Origin: Vigna angularis | Lineage: Eukaryota; Streptophyta; Magnoliopsida; Fabales; Fabaceae | Assembly (NCBI RefSeq): GCF_016808095.1 | Contig: NC_068976.1 | Coordinates: 32,668,371 to 32,732,370 of the forward strand | Direction: 5' to 3' | DNA: 64,000 nucleotides | Shown: piece after piece, positions 35,641 to 48,001 of the stretch | Layout of the letters: every line of letters starts with the position of its first letter | How positions within the stretch are numbered: position 1 is the first letter of the stretch | Translations under genes and position numbers: made by a program | Notes under the pieces: generated by a model | What the model was told of the DNA's origin: nothing | The model's database searches: none | What the model saw: only the letters and a program-made list of their open reading frames with translations

Positions 35641-38130
35641 TTGAGTGAGATAACATGCTATCAACTTTGACCTTTGCTAACTATTTTAATCATAACTTTT
35701 CCTACAGCCCTACAAATGGTGTGATTCTTTTTTTTTATTAGAAAATAGACTCAAAACTCTTTCCAAGGACTAGTAATTTGTGATTTTTGGACATATGAAT
35801 AGCTGCAGTTAATTCCTTAAAGGTAACGTTTTACACATTCCTGCCACCCCTGACCTTTGGTAGTTGTTTTGGTCATAACTTTCTTCATCGAACTCCAAAT
35901 GAGTTGATTCTTGTTTTGTTGGAATCTAGACTCAAGTATGTTTAAAATGACTACCAACCCATACTTTTGAGACCACTGTAGTAGATTCAGTTACTTTCCC
36001 AAAAACAACGTTTTTCTAAGCTTCCTAAATGAGTTTACTTTCAAGTTATTGTTTCATGTTTCTTATTTTAGATTGGAAAATTACAAATTAGTATTCATTG
36101 GAAATATTTTTTAGTCTATTTTCTAATAAAAAAGGAATAAACTCATTTGGAGTTCCGTGGAGAAAGTTAAAAGCAAAACAACCAACAAAGGTCTCAGGTG
36201 GTAGGAATATATAAAACGTTAACTTTAAGGAATTAACTGTACCTTCTCAGGTGTCCAAATATTACAAATTAGTAGTCATTGGAAATAATTTTGAGTCTAT
36301 TTTCTAATAAAAAAAGAATAACATCATTTGAAGGTATGTGGGAAAAGTTATGATTAAAATAGTTAGCAACGTCAAAGCCCGTATATGTTTTAGAACCAAG
36401 GTAGGTGAAGTCTATGACCATTTTTGCCAAGTTATGCCTTGGTAATCCAGTGCAGGCCATTTTGGCCATTGTAATCGATTACAAGGACCCTGTAAACGAT
36501 TACACGAAAAAAAATCTGGTTTTGAACAAAAGTTGTACTGCAAGAGCTAACTATGGGCACATAAGTAGCCAAAGATATTTTACATAATGTTTTCATTCTT
36601 TTTTAATGGTTGAGACTTCTTTTTAGTGCTTAAGTGTGAAAAGAGCCTGCAAACTGAGGTTTGGGCAACCCATGATGGAGGAAAGACTTAAGCAATTTGA
36701 GTGAGATAACATGCTGTCAACTTTGAGCTTTGCTGACTATTTTAATCACAACTTTTCCTACAGACCTCCAAATGGTGTGATTCTTTTTTTATTAAAAAAT
36801 AGACTCAAAACGCTTTCCAAGGAATACTAATTTGTGATTTTTGGACATCTGAGTAGGTGCAGTTAATTCCTTAAAGTTAATATTTTACACATTCCTGCCA
36901 CCCCTGACCTTTGGTAGTTGTTTTGCTCATAACTTTCTTAATCAAACTCCAAATGAGTTAATTCTTGTTTTGTTGGAATCTAGACTCAAATATGTTTAAT
37001 TAATCAAACTCCAAATGAGTTAATTCTTGTTTTGTTGGAATCTAGACTCAAATATGTTTAAAATAACTACCAACCCATACTTTTTAGACCATTGTAGTAG
37101 ATGCAGTTAATTTCCCAAAAACAACATTTTTCTAAGCTTCCTAAACGAGTTTACTTTCAAGTTATTGTTTCATGTTTCTTATTTTAGATGGGAAAATTAT
37201 AAATTAGTATTCATTGGAAATATTTTTGAGTCTATTTTCTAATAAAAAAGGAATAAACTCATTTGGAGTTCCGTGGAGAAAGTTAAAAGCAAAACAACTA
37301 GCAAAGGTTAGATGTGGTAGGAATATATAAAACGTTAACTTTAAGGAATTAACTGTACCTACTTAGGTGTCCAAATATTACAAATTAGTAGTCATTGGAA
37401 ATATGTTTGAGTCTATTTTTTAATAAAAAAAGAATCACATGATTTGGAGGTTTGTGAGAAAAGTTATGATTAAAATAGTCAACAAACGTCAAACCTTGTA
37501 TATGTTTTTGAACCAAGGTAGGTGAAGTCTATGACCATTTTTTCCCAAGTTATGCCTTGGTAATCCAGTGCAGTCCATTTTGGCCATTGTAATCGATTAC
37601 AAGGACCCTGTAAACGAGTACACGAAACAAAATCTGATTTTGTACAAAACGTTGTGCTATAGAAGCCAGATGTGGGCACATAAGTAGCCAAAGACATTTT
37701 ACGTAATTTTTCATACTTTTTTAATGGATGAGACTTCTTTTTAGTGTTTAAGTGTGAGAAGAGCTTGGAAGATGAGGTTTGGGAAACGCATGGTGGAGGA
37801 AAGACTCAAGCAATTTGAGTGAGATAACATGCTGTCAACTTTGACCTTTGCTGACTATTTTAATCATAACTTTTCCCACAGACCTCCAAATGATGTGATT
37901 CTTTTTTTATTATAAAGTTCACTCAAAACTCTTTCCAAGGATTACCAATTTGTGATTTTTGGACATCTGAGTAGGTGCAGTTAATTCCTTAAAGTTAACG
38001 TTTTACACATTCTTGCCACCTCTGACCTTTGCGAGTTGTTTTTCTCATAACTTTCTTCACCGAACTCCAAATGAGTTGATTCTTGTTTTGTTGGAATATA
38101 GACTCAAAGAGCTTTCAAATTACTATCAAC
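35641..38130 (+). repeat. About 1.1-kb tandem unit, each itself a foldback
   Basis: The phrase ttgagtgagataacatgct recurs at 35641, 36697 and 37815 (periods 1056 and 1118). Within a unit the left half (for example 35830-35890, taacgttttacacattcc) is inverted in the right half (for example 36190-36230, ataaaacgttaac), forming an imperfect hairpin several hundred bp long. Paired palindromes occur at about 36472 and 37590. The third unit is partial. Confidence 0.75.
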
Positions 38131-38139
38131 CCATAATTT

Positions 38140-38640
38140 ACTCGTGTAATCGTTGACGAGCCCGATGTAATCGATTACCTGTGTGTTTTTTGCTGCACAA
38201 CTTTTAGGACTTCACCTAAGTTGGTAATATCACAGACCTTGTTTCTTTCCTCCATGATGGAGTGCCCAAATATCACTTCTCAGCCTCTACTCACACTTCA
38301 ACATTAAGATCACATGAAAAACATTGAATTTATGTCAAAAACTTATATATATTGACCATGGTCACCCAGGTTACTACAGTTGGCTCCTGTAGTACAAGTT
38401 TCTGTACAAATCCAAGATTTTCCACATGTAATCGTTTGAGTCAGTTGTAATCGATTACCAATGTGTTTTTGGCTTCCACAAGTTTCAAGACTTCACCTAA
38501 GTTGGTAATCTCACAAACATTGTTTCTTTCCTCCATGATGGAGTTCCAAAACATGACTTCTCACACTCTACTCACACCTAAACACCAAACTTAATTGTAA
38601 ACCATTGGATTAATGTCAAAAACTTATTAATATTAGGCGT
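38140..38640 (-). repeat. Inverted copies of the 281-bp unit
   Basis: The unit reappears in reverse orientation near 38150 and 38430 (281 bp apart), including 'tggctcctgtagtacaagttt', the reverse complement of the phrase in the 34-35 kb array. The two arrays therefore flank the 1.1-kb units as a larger inverted repeat. Confidence 0.75.
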
Positions 38641-39493
38641 TACTTTGTCATCAAAACACACACAACGTAAATGAAATGACATTACACATTAAGTAATCAT
38701 GAAAACTATCATCTTATTGCAATAACAATTTGTACATAAATATCATTGTTTGTTATAAAGCAAAAAATCCATCTTCGTCTAAATACAAATAAAGTCTCTA
38801 CAAATGAAACTAATCCTATAATAATCCATATTCCGCTAACGCTTCCATTCTTCTAATGTTCTCGTTGTCCAGGATCCACTCTCAATAATGCTACCAACCT
38901 TGGATAAAACTTCAATCCTGGGTAGCTTGCAGGAAAAAGGCACAATGGAAAAATGGTGGACATGAAGGTTAGGCTTCGTCCAACACGAAAACGCCAATGC
39001 TCGAGAAGATGGTTAGGGTTCGCGCAACACACAAAAACCACAAAACAACACGACACCAAGAAGGCACAATACCAATGGTGGATAGGGACGTCCAAGACGA
39101 CTTCAATGCTGCACAACAAGGTGCTGGGTCGCGCCAAAAACAAAGAGTATAACAGAGGTGAGAGACCGACCAGAGGAATGGTGGAGACGAAGATGGGCCA
39201 AGGCTTTAGGGTTCCACAGAAAGACGAAAGAGATGAGAGAACGAGGGAGATGAGAGAGCCAAACCGTGAATGAAAGAAGAATAGGGAAAGCGTGAAAAGA
39301 AATTTCGTATTTTTCCCTTCCCATAATACCCTCCCCTGATCAATTGAATATTGAATTTCTTTTTTCAAATTGAGCCAATGGACAACCGCCACGTGGCGTT
39401 GTCAAAACTGTGTCAAAATTTTGGTGTTAAAGAAGCATTTTCGTTAACTAAATTTCACATATTCCATTTTCTCTCTCTCATTTACGTAAAACA

Positions 39494-39514
39494 CCCCCCC
39501 CCCCCCCCCCCCCC
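39494..39514. repeat. C21 homopolymer
   Basis: Twenty-one consecutive C residues in H, just outside the Mutator-like element. The exact length may be a sequencing or assembly estimate. Confidence 0.9.
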
Positions 39515-41762
39515 TTCACTTTTCTTTTTCAACTAATACCCATTAGACAATTCCATTCTCCCTTCTTTTTTTTCACTTGTACATAGTCTCTCCTCCCACA
39601 TGCACCACCTCTCTCTTATTTTTTTTTCACTCACGTCACACATCATTACTTATCTCTTCATATACTTTTCTTTTCATTCACTTATTCCACACAACACACT
39701 AACTCTCAATCTTCTCCCTCGTAAATTCACGTAACTCACACACACACACCTTCTCTCAATCTTTCACTTTTTCTTTGTCAAACTAAAACTCAAAAACCAC
39801 CTTTTCTTTCTTCTTTCATCCTTTTAACTTCTTTTCTAATTTCCAGTACCATTACCCCTCCATGCACCATTCTGCCACTGTTTTTTTTTCATCAACTACA
39901 AGCTCTAATTCTAAGTTGAACCCCACTACCAATTCCACCTCTCTTCTCCCTTACTTCAGCATTCACGTACCAACTTTTCTCTCCTCCGTTCTCCTTGAGT
40001 TTTCACCCCACCAACCTCATTTTACTTACTCAACACATGCATCCGCTCTACACCTTACATAAAACTAACCCATGAAACTAAATCATCCCTCTTTCCTTCT
40101 CTTTGTCTTTGCTTTTGGTCATCACTCGCTCAACCTTCTCTTCCACTAAAAGGAAGAGAAATTCTCAAACCCTACACTCACCCCACTCTTGATTAGAAAG
40201 TGTAGGAGTGTGCCCAAACTTTAGTAGCATTTTCGTATGGAATAAAGGTCACAAAAGTAGGAGTGAATACATGAATATAGCAACATGCAAGGGAAACATT
40301 AACAACCCAAAACAACATGACTTTGACATCCACACATAGTCTAGCTTTGAAACAACCCAACATACGAAACATAGCATTAAGATGAACATTTTTGCAACAT
40401 CATTTCAACAATCACATGTTACCCATCATATACCATATTATATCCCAAGTTAAACCCCTTACGTCTAGTTTCAAAGAGTTCCTAAGTCTTCTAAGGTTCC
40501 CAAACAATGACTGAAAATGGCTTCACTCTTCTTGTTGCAACCCAAAGTCACTCCACACTTCTTTGTTCTTCTTCAACTTATGGTCCTAGTGCAAAAGACA
40601 CTGGTGGCTCAACTCTTTCTCACAAATGCTTTAGTTTTTAGAAGAACAAGGTTAGGTGTCTCACTAGCACTTACCTCACGGTTTTTTAGAGTCATTTTCC
40701 TTCCTAGGTTTACATAACACCACTTAAATGCTAACTAACCCTACCATATACCCAAGCATACCCTATCCACTTAGGTTACCCGAAAGTCTCACGGTAAAAC
40801 TAACCTTAGGTCTCAATTTTGTTAACTCTTCATTCCTCTAATAATTACAAATTTTAATGGGTGCAAATGGGGGTTTTAAGAGTATTAAAGATACCCAACA
40901 TGTTTTATAACTTGCAATGAAAGGTTGGAAAGAAGAACCCTTCTTTGAAACCACCAACTCTCAGCCAAAATGCTATTTCCAAAGTTCACAGTTTATGGAC
41001 CATGCATACAGCAGAGTTCCTAAGCAAAAGTCATAAAAAAATGAAGCAAATAACTCAACTACTATTCTCTCTTCACCTTTGATTTTTCAAAGCTTAACTA
41101 TTAGCTTTGAAAAAATGAAGCAAATAACTCAACAACTAAAACCAAAGCTATGAAAAACAACATAGAACCTCTGCACCTCATGTAAATTAGTGTACCCATG
41201 CAAGCCATTCAAAATTTCTCTTTCATACAAACCATGCAATAAAAGCAACACTAAAAGCCTTTTCAACATTTTGAAAGCCAAAGAATACCCTTATGCTGAA
41301 GGGATGATTTATCTATCTTCATTAAAGTAGGAAAACCAAAAGAAAGAAAACTTTTAAAGCCATACAAACAAGCATAACGCTGCACACAACTTCTCACGGC
41401 CAATGGAGATCATTCTCCTCTTTCTTACCTCATGGTGGGTCCCACATGTGCCAAGGTGAAAATAAAAAGAAATAGAAATCTTTTTGGCCTTGGGAGAGTT
41501 TGAACTTAAGACCAAGCACACACCCTCCCATGCACACACAACAACTACTAGACCAAGCTCTATCCATTGATATAATAATGCAACAATTATATTTAAGTAC
41601 TCTTTCAACTCTTTTCGTAAATTAACATTAAAACAATTATTAATTTTATTTTATTCACTTCTTTAAATATTTCTCAACACCATTTTACAAATAATTTATT
41701 ATTTATCATCCCAAAATAAAATAATTAAATTAAAACATTGTTTTATTTATACGGGTCTTACA
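39515..41762. other. Third segment of solo LTR H, no gene
   Basis: CT-rich to about 40.1 kb, then mixed AT-rich sequence ending ACGGGTCTTACA. No coding or RNA feature is supported. Confidence 0.5.
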
Positions 41763-41767
41763 TCTCC

Positions 41768-42089
41768 ACCCTTGTATTTCGTCTTGGATTTATGTAAAGT
41801 TATGCGGCCAAATTATAGCCATAAACATCCTTGATCAAGACTAGAACAACCCTAGAGGCCCCTTCTAGTCACCTACCTCATGGAGTTGGCCTAACCTCTC
41901 CTTGAACCATAAAACTACCTTTCATCTTCACCACCTAACTCAAAACCATGAGCTTACTATCTCACCACCACCATTTGCATGACCAACACACCTCCCCCAC
42001 TTTATTTCCACAACCATTTTCACCTTAGGGACCATCTTCTTGCATCCTTTTAAGCTTTGACCCAACCTAGCTCAAGGAGGTTATTATCA
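41768..42089 (+). repeat. Element D 3' LTR, right part
   Basis: Continues the 3' LTR from 23114 and ends CAAGGAGGTTATTATCA, then the D duplication ACCTT. It aligns with 14115-14436 of the 5' LTR. Confidence 0.85.
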
Positions 42090-42094
42090 ACCTT

Positions 42095-43212
42095 AGCGTT
42101 AGTATGAATTTTTTTTCAAATTTTTTTTCTTTAACTTCTTTTCCAATTGATCGACTTGGGTCTTCAGATTGTGAATAAAGGCTTCTTTGATTTTATGATT
42201 AGAGATGGAAACTTGTATGAATTATTGAAGTGTATCATTAAGATTTGAATTCGTTTCATGCAAAGAGGGTTGTTGTTGGTGATGGTGTTGTTGAGGTGAC
42301 CTATTTGAAGGTCCCACTTGTCCCATGCTTGGATGAGGCTTCCATCGTTAATTGTAATGCCCATTGCCTTATTTTCCCATGTAATTACTCCTCTTCAAAG
42401 AATGGATTTGCGTAGCACACTACTCATTAACATGATCTCTAACACACAACACACAACTTTGTACTTGTTGGTGGTGTTAATCTTTAGAAATATTTCTGAA
42501 CTCTTAAGGTAGTACTAAAAGTTTCTTCATGGAAGCTTCCAATTGTTTATCCATTAGCTTGTTTTGAGATAACAATGCATCTTGATTTGAAGCTCCATTA
42601 CACTCTTTTTTTAGACTCGAGTTCTCTCATTTTTCACTTCAAAATCATTTGAAGTTGTATTCTTTGATTTTATCATACCTCCAATAGAGACATCTAACAT
42701 CAATCTGTGTTGGCTCATCAAATCCATGAATAAGAGTTTTCCTAAGCAGTCCTTTGATTTTATCCCATGTTTAACCCAATGATTCATCATACTTTTGGTG
42801 AAATCAAGAAATCTCATATCCCTTGATTAGCCTTTGATTGAGGGAGAATTTGTGTACAAATTTTGTAACAAAATTCATCTTATACATTCAGGCTATTATT
42901 AAGAAAACAATGTAACCAAAGCTTTGTGTTGCCTACCAATGAAAAAGGAAACAAACTTAAACGAATAGCTTCATCAAGTACCAGGTGAATCTTTACCATG
43001 TTGAAAATCTCCAAGAATGTAGCCAAGAAAGTGTATCGATTCTCATGTGGTAACCTTTGAAATTGATTGTTCTGCACCAAATGAACAAGAGCATGCTTCA
43101 TCTCCGTGTTGGCTACATTCACCATTGGTCTAGCAAAACTGTTGAAATTTAATGTCCTTGTGAATGTTAAAAATTCGCCTAAGGTAAGTTGTTTGTGACC
43201 CTCCCCAACCAT
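42095..43212 (-). pseudogene. Athila-type gag of element F, frameshifted
   Basis: The minus-strand frame 43212-42880 begins MVGEGHKQLTLGEF and contains IRLSLFPFSLVGNTKLWL, the same capsid core as in E. Later pieces at 42817-42611 and 42364-42164 continue the homology in other frames (for example QHRLMLDVSIGG). Several frameshifts and stops show it is dead and older than E. It is cut at 42.09 kb by D. Confidence 0.75.
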
Positions 43213-43558
43213 ATCTACCTATTTTTCTTGATATGATGACTAAGGATGAGAGAACTCTGATACGATTTTTGTTTCTTGTGTTGAGATTTCACATGCTTCC
43301 TTGAAAAGTCTCCTTCATATATTGTTATTTCTTTGGGATGTTTGTTCAATTTTAGGATTGTAAATTAATTGACCGATCAGAAACCTGCCTCTCATATAAA
43401 ACAAGGAAACACTAGAAGGTATGAGTTAGTAGTTAAATGTTAATTAATAAACAAGATTTAATCTATATACAAAAGTAGAAATTAAATAATCATATAAAAA
43501 CATTATGAACAATTTAAATCAAAATTAGTAAATAAAACACAATTGACTAAACAAAACA

Positions 43559-44782
43559 CCAGTCTCCGACAACGACACCAAAAACTTCTTACCATATTGG
43601 CAAGTGTACGAAATTACACAACTAATAAAGTGAAAAGTTTAGATATTTTTTTCAAAGAAACTCGGGTTTGTTTAGAAAAACTATGATTAATTACTTATTA
43701 AGGTTAAGAACATTGAAATAATGAAAAGTATTGTTTTTAATAAGATAATTCTAAATTCAAGAAAGCAATTAAATTTATGAAATTAACTATATGGTAGAGA
43801 CTTCACCGGGGTTTGATTTCATGTTCCAATTCAATATAATAACACTAAACAATATCCTTCCATTTATACTCTAACAATTACACCACAATATAACAAACTT
43901 TAATTCTTTAGAGGTAAGCCTAAACCTGCCTAATAAAAATTTTAATATCTTAGATATTTTTACAAAAAGTTTACATTAAGTTCAAATGTTTAGATTGACT
44001 AATTGATTAAACTCTATCTAAAGGAAAAATCTATTAGTTATTCTATTCTAAAAAAAATTCTAAATTATTTCTCAATAATCAAATACCAACAAATATGTAA
44101 TCAATAATCATGCAATTAAGAACAAGACAAAAAACAAGAGTATTGGAAAAGAATTATATTGAATAGTAGAAATCATAAAGAGTAAATATACATTATGTTT
44201 AACCCCAATAAGTAAAGGTCTGAATTACTTCTAGAAATTTTGAGCGCTAGAAAGGGGATAAATGATGAAAATAATGGTGATGATGAGTGACTCCACCCTC
44301 TAAAATACGACTTTGTCGTCTCTCCCTTAGGGTTAGTTCCCTATTTCCCAAAATATTATTTTCTAAATTTGTGATGCACTTTATTTCATATATTTCAAAA
44401 CGCAAAGGTCATTAAGCGAACCAGAGTTGCTGGACAACTTGGGCCTTCATGTTGGGCGAATTGGTCATGCTCATTGATTGAATAGGTTGAACTAGACTAG
44501 GTTTGAAATATGTACTTCAATAAATTGTAGCTGATAATTCTTGATATATTCTTCACTCCTTTTAGATTTCCAGTTATCTAGAGAATATTTCACCCATAAA
44601 ATCCAAATACTTATCTTTTCCAAATAAAATGTTAAATATCTAAACAGATAATCATCAAAATTTCAATAAAGATAAAATACTTATCTTTTCTAAAATTATT
44701 TAATAAACCCTTAATTAGTTAAAAATATACTGATAAAAAATAAAAGCATAAAAAACAAAAAACATGATAATATCAATTATCA
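43559..44782 (-). repeat. Element F 5' LTR and primer-binding site
   Basis: Primer-binding site on the minus strand: 43559-43588 reads ccagtctccgacaacgacac(caaaaact), the same type as in E. The LTR runs from about 43589 (ttaccatattggcaagtgtac, similar to the E LTR edge) to ATCAATTATCA at 44782, about 1.19 kb. The terminal dinucleotide near 43589 is decayed. Confidence 0.65.
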
Positions 44783-45364
44783 TATGCGTCTCCCAATCTT
44801 TGTTGCCACAATATAAAGGATTTTTCATTCAAAACATATCTTTTTAACCTAGTCTAATGTTCACATAATATTGATTTTGTGAAGAAAATGAAATAAAGAT
44901 CACTTAATTTACTAAAGTGAAAATTTTATATTTATTTGACAAAATAAATCAAAAACTTGAAAAGTTAAATGAAAAACTAAAGGACTGGACTTGAAAGGAA
45001 AACATATTCCTAGAAAAATTAAGAACATAAGAAGTGTTTTCTAAGTATAAAATAAAATTACTACTTAAAACCAAATTACACACCTCCCAAATGGCTTCTA
45101 CATGTGAACCCATATGACTTCTTGAATAAATATGTTATTCACTTCTCATTGCCACATTAGATTTTTCATACCTTGCAAGGTATATGAAACATGGATTGTA
45201 GAAACAAGATCAATCCACCATATGTTATTATTAAAACTAACCATATTAGATTGAAAAAACAAAAACAAATTAACTATCATTTTTTCTCTAGCCAAATCTT
45301 AATTTTTGTATAGTTTTTATTCATGTGCCTCTTCTTTTTATGAAAGAAACCTTTTGAATCCATT
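44783..45364. other. Spacer between elements F and CACTA, nothing recognised
   Basis: AT-rich, with stops in all frames and no terminal repeats. Confidence 0.4.
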
Positions 45365-46150
45365 ACCACAAAAATGACTTTTCACGTATGCTATTTTTTA
45401 CTTTTAACGTTAGAAGAAACTTTAACATCTTAACTGGAGATGTTAAATTGATGTCGATGTTCAAAACAAGCATCCAAGAACGTTCATCATGTTAAAGTTT
45501 AATGTATCTTAACGATGGGTATCACAACAAACCAACGCCCAAGTGGTGCCCTTTATAACTAAAAATGGGAAACATTTGATGTCTCTTAGTACACTAACTT
45601 ACATCAAAAGACGTCACTTATGGTATAGTCTGACATCCTTTGATGTTTGTTAGTGCACTAACAGACGTCAAATTCTACCTTTTTTTAAATTTTTTTATAT
45701 TTACAATTTACCCAATCCTGAAAACAAAAAATATTTTAGCACGGTTCAAAAAATTCCAACATAGATTATACATAAAAACTAAATCTATTAATGCAAAATG
45801 TAATTACTAAAACTAAAACCATCTAAACTAAAACTTTTATAATAACAAATTTGTCCTAGACAATTTTCAAGCAAAATTTTAATGTTATTGTAGGTCCTAA
45901 CTTCATCATTCCAGTAGATACATTGTTCATTTTTATCTTATCTTTTTCATTGTATCATCTGTTATAGGTGATGGATTCTTGAACCGTTGGAAAAATAACA
46001 CAACTTCATTATGTACGGATACTAATAATAAAAGTTTGATGTGATTTGTAATACGTGAAAGATATATATTATTACCTCAATCCAGCCTTTTCTAATTCAT
46101 GCATGAATGATGATTTTTATCCAAGACGTAACATACGGAAACTAATAACT

Positions 46151-46643
46151 TTAAAATGAATGAGTTCCAACCTTCGAATATGGTACTTGAATTTGTTGTG
46201 CTTTGGACTTACCTTCAACTCTAATTAAATTGAAAACTTTTGAAATATAGGTTAGTATTAATATAACTAAGTAGATGATATGAGAAAAAGTAACACTTAC
46301 ATTTTTAACAAATTTCAACTCAGTTTTCATTATCCTGTGTAGGGAACAAAACCATACAATTATGCTTTGTCTTCGTTTGATGACCACTATTTGCCAATGA
46401 GCCCTACCATGAATCACAAATAGTTAGTCGATTAATTAGCATTACTTAATAAAATATTACATTCAATAATACATACCCATCAATGTATGGTGTAAGGTAC
46501 ATCTCTATTTTTGACTCAGACATCCATGTATGCAAATAAGTTTACTTGTGCTCAAGTATGTTTCTAGAAGCTTGAATGGTATGAGGTTCAATAAATCCAT
46601 ACATGTAAGTCTGGCCTTGGTCTACAATTATTGTGTCCATGTA
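46151..46643 (-). pseudogene. Ulp1-like C48 protease remnant of the CACTA element
   Basis: The minus strand near 46640 reads RYMDTIIVDQGQ...YLTPYIDG, then a GT-AG-like intron, then GRAHWQIVVIKRRQSIIVWFCSLH. This is the segment around the catalytic His of the Ulp1-like domain that plant CACTA and Mutator elements carry. Downstream coding is broken by stops. A SUMO-protease-like fold is the family inference; this copy is not functional. Confidence 0.65.
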
Positions 46644-46648
46644 CCTAT

Positions 46649-48001
46649 TGTTGATGGGGGAACCATGTAAGTGTTGAACCCAAATCCTGTGTTTGTTTTT
46701 TATGATGACAACACATTGACTGTAACAACACAGATGTTGTCATGACACAACAAAAATGTGTTTTTTGTGTTTAATACATATGTGGATATATAAATGTTTA
46801 TTGTTGATTAATGCATATGTTGGACATACTATTGTTTTTGCATACTATTGTGATTATGATGTGATTATATCTTTGTATGCATACTGTATGTTTCTGAGTG
46901 ATGAAAACCACAAGCACGAAAGCTTACATTTTGAATTGTGGCAAAACAACAAGTTTGAATCGATTGCATTAGTTGGTGAATCGATTAAAACTCGTGTCTT
47001 TGCATATATCATTTTCATATGCGCTGTGATAAGTTTTTGAAGAGAAAAAGTTTTCAAAATTTGTTTAAGTGTTAAGCTTAATCGATTACACATTTTATGT
47101 AATCAATTAAGTTTGTTATCTTTTGAAAATTGTTTTCAGCTTAGTCAAAAATGCTTTAACAGTCATATTTTTAAATATGTTTGAATGACATTAAATGAAA
47201 ATCGATTACTTTAATTGTGCATTCAATTAAGAGTTGTGTTAGTTGTAATTCTATTACATCTGGTTTTTTATTATGTAACCGATTACATTACTAACGTAAT
47301 CAATTACTTTGTGTCTATTATGATAGAAACTATAAATTGACGCATTGTTTGTATTTTTGTAACTCTTGATCATTTGTACATTTTCATATCTGATAATTTT
47401 GATCTGAGAAAGTTTTACATATTACATTGATGCTCCAAGAATCAAGAAGCAAAAATCTTGAAGAAACTTGAAGGATTCTTGAGAGGAAATTTGAGAGCTT
47501 GACTGGTTGATCCTATCCGCATTATTGAGGTGTATTTGTTGTTATTAGAAAAGGTTTATGCACTTGTTGATTGTGATGTGTCCCTGTTCGTGTGCAATAG
47601 GAAGAAGACTGAGGAGCGCTTGGACTTTGAGAGGGGATTCTCAAAGGGATTCTGCAGCAAGAACGTTTAGTTCTGTATATGCAGGTGTATTCATTTCTAT
47701 ATTTGATTGTTTGAGTGGGAAAGGTGTTTACATTGTGAGAGTGTGTTCACTATAAAACCTTTGGTGTAATTCTCTAATCATTATAGTGAAATATCCTTCA
47801 ATCAAAGGTTGATTGGGAGGGTGACTGGATGTAGACATTAAGGCCGAACCAGGATAAAAATTGTGTTTGATCTTCTTTCTCTATCTCTTTACATTTCATT
47901 GCATACGCACTTTACTTACAACACACGTCTTTATAAATCACCAATTCATCCCTCCCCTTTCCCCTCTTGGTGTTGAGAAACAAGCATCTTTATTTCTAAC
48001 A
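46649..48001 (+). repeat. Element B 5' LTR
   Basis: 1353 bp, starting TGTTGATGGGGGAACC and ending TATTTCTAACA. Four palindrome pairs lie at 46959/46980, 47081/47102, 47201/47222 and 47278/47299, all 21 bp apart though some cores are degenerate. TATA-like 'ctataaattg' follows near 47330, about 35 bp downstream of the last pair. Confidence 0.88.

Larger units (their letters stand above)
33344..39443 (+). mobile_element. Mutator-like transposon, 6.1 kb, non-autonomous
   Basis: Flanked by the 9-bp duplication TTAACTAAA (33335-33343 and 39444-39452), the size typical of Mutator elements. Terminal inverted repeats match well over ACACCAAAATTTTGACACAG and on to about 45 bp, with a decayed outer end (GGATCCGATATT against CGAAAATGCTTC). 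No MURA transposase is visible. The inside holds a small two-exon gene near the left end, tandem and inverted repeats over 34.4-38.6 kb, and a CT-rich gene-like leader on the minus strand near the right end (about 39.3-38.9 kb). Mobilisation would need a transposase in trans. Confidence 0.82.
23115..41762. mobile_element. Element H: 3.8-kb solo LTR split by element A and a Mutator-like element
   Basis: Starts TGTAACATCCGTAAC and ends ACGGGTCTTACA, with the duplication TCTCC on both sides (23110-23114, 41763-41767). Subtracting A (8711 bp plus 5) and the Mutator-like element (6100 bp plus 9) leaves about 3.82 kb without coding frames. The TGTAACA...TTACA termini and large size fit the long LTRs of Tekay-type chromoviruses; that assignment is from memory. 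H split the D 3' LTR and therefore postdates D. Confidence 0.8.
13553..42089 (+). mobile_element. Element D: RT-less chromovirus-like Ty3 retrotransposon
   Basis: LTRs are 13553-14436 (5') and 22539-23114 plus 41768-42089 (3', split by H). Flanking duplications are ACCTC (13548-13552) and ACCTT (42090-42094), one mismatch. A primer-binding site follows the 5' LTR and the polypurine tract aaaagggagggaa (22526-22538) precedes the 3' LTR. Internal coding is gag and protease only; reverse transcriptase, RNase H and integrase are missing. E and a 1.2-kb solo LTR are inserted in the internal region. Element G at the right edge belongs to the same family. Confidence 0.85.
12434..44782 (-). mobile_element. 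Element F: Athila-like Ty3 retrotransposon, split by element D
   Basis: Read on the minus strand, F runs LTR (43589-44782), primer-binding site, gag (43212 down to about 42095), then, after the D insertion (13553-42089), linker and protease remnants (13547 down to about 12434). The two halves join sensibly across D: the end of the gag linker at 42.1 kb continues into the linker at 13.5 kb, matching the order in the related element E. The left boundary, RT, integrase and 3' LTR were not found, so F is truncated or too decayed to follow. Confidence 0.65.

Noticed and set aside
34460..38640. CRISPR-like array (regular repeats with palindromes)
   Set aside because: Plant DNA; the repeat units are 281 bp and 1.1 kb, without short unique spacers or cas genes. 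They are satellite-like repeats of a transposon.
38853..39392. 179-codon minus-strand frame near the right end of the Mutator-like element
   Set aside because: Composition is Leu/Phe/Ser/Cys-rich from CT-rich DNA. A gene leader is possible but I find no domain, so I do not call a protein.
46756..47093. Short frames inside the element B LTR
   Set aside because: Non-coding LTR U3 DNA; the plus- and minus-strand frames overlap each other and have no domain.
47558..47755. 65-codon frame repeated at 59339-59536 in the two LTRs of B
   Set aside because: Conserved only because both are LTR copies; no start context or homologue recognised.
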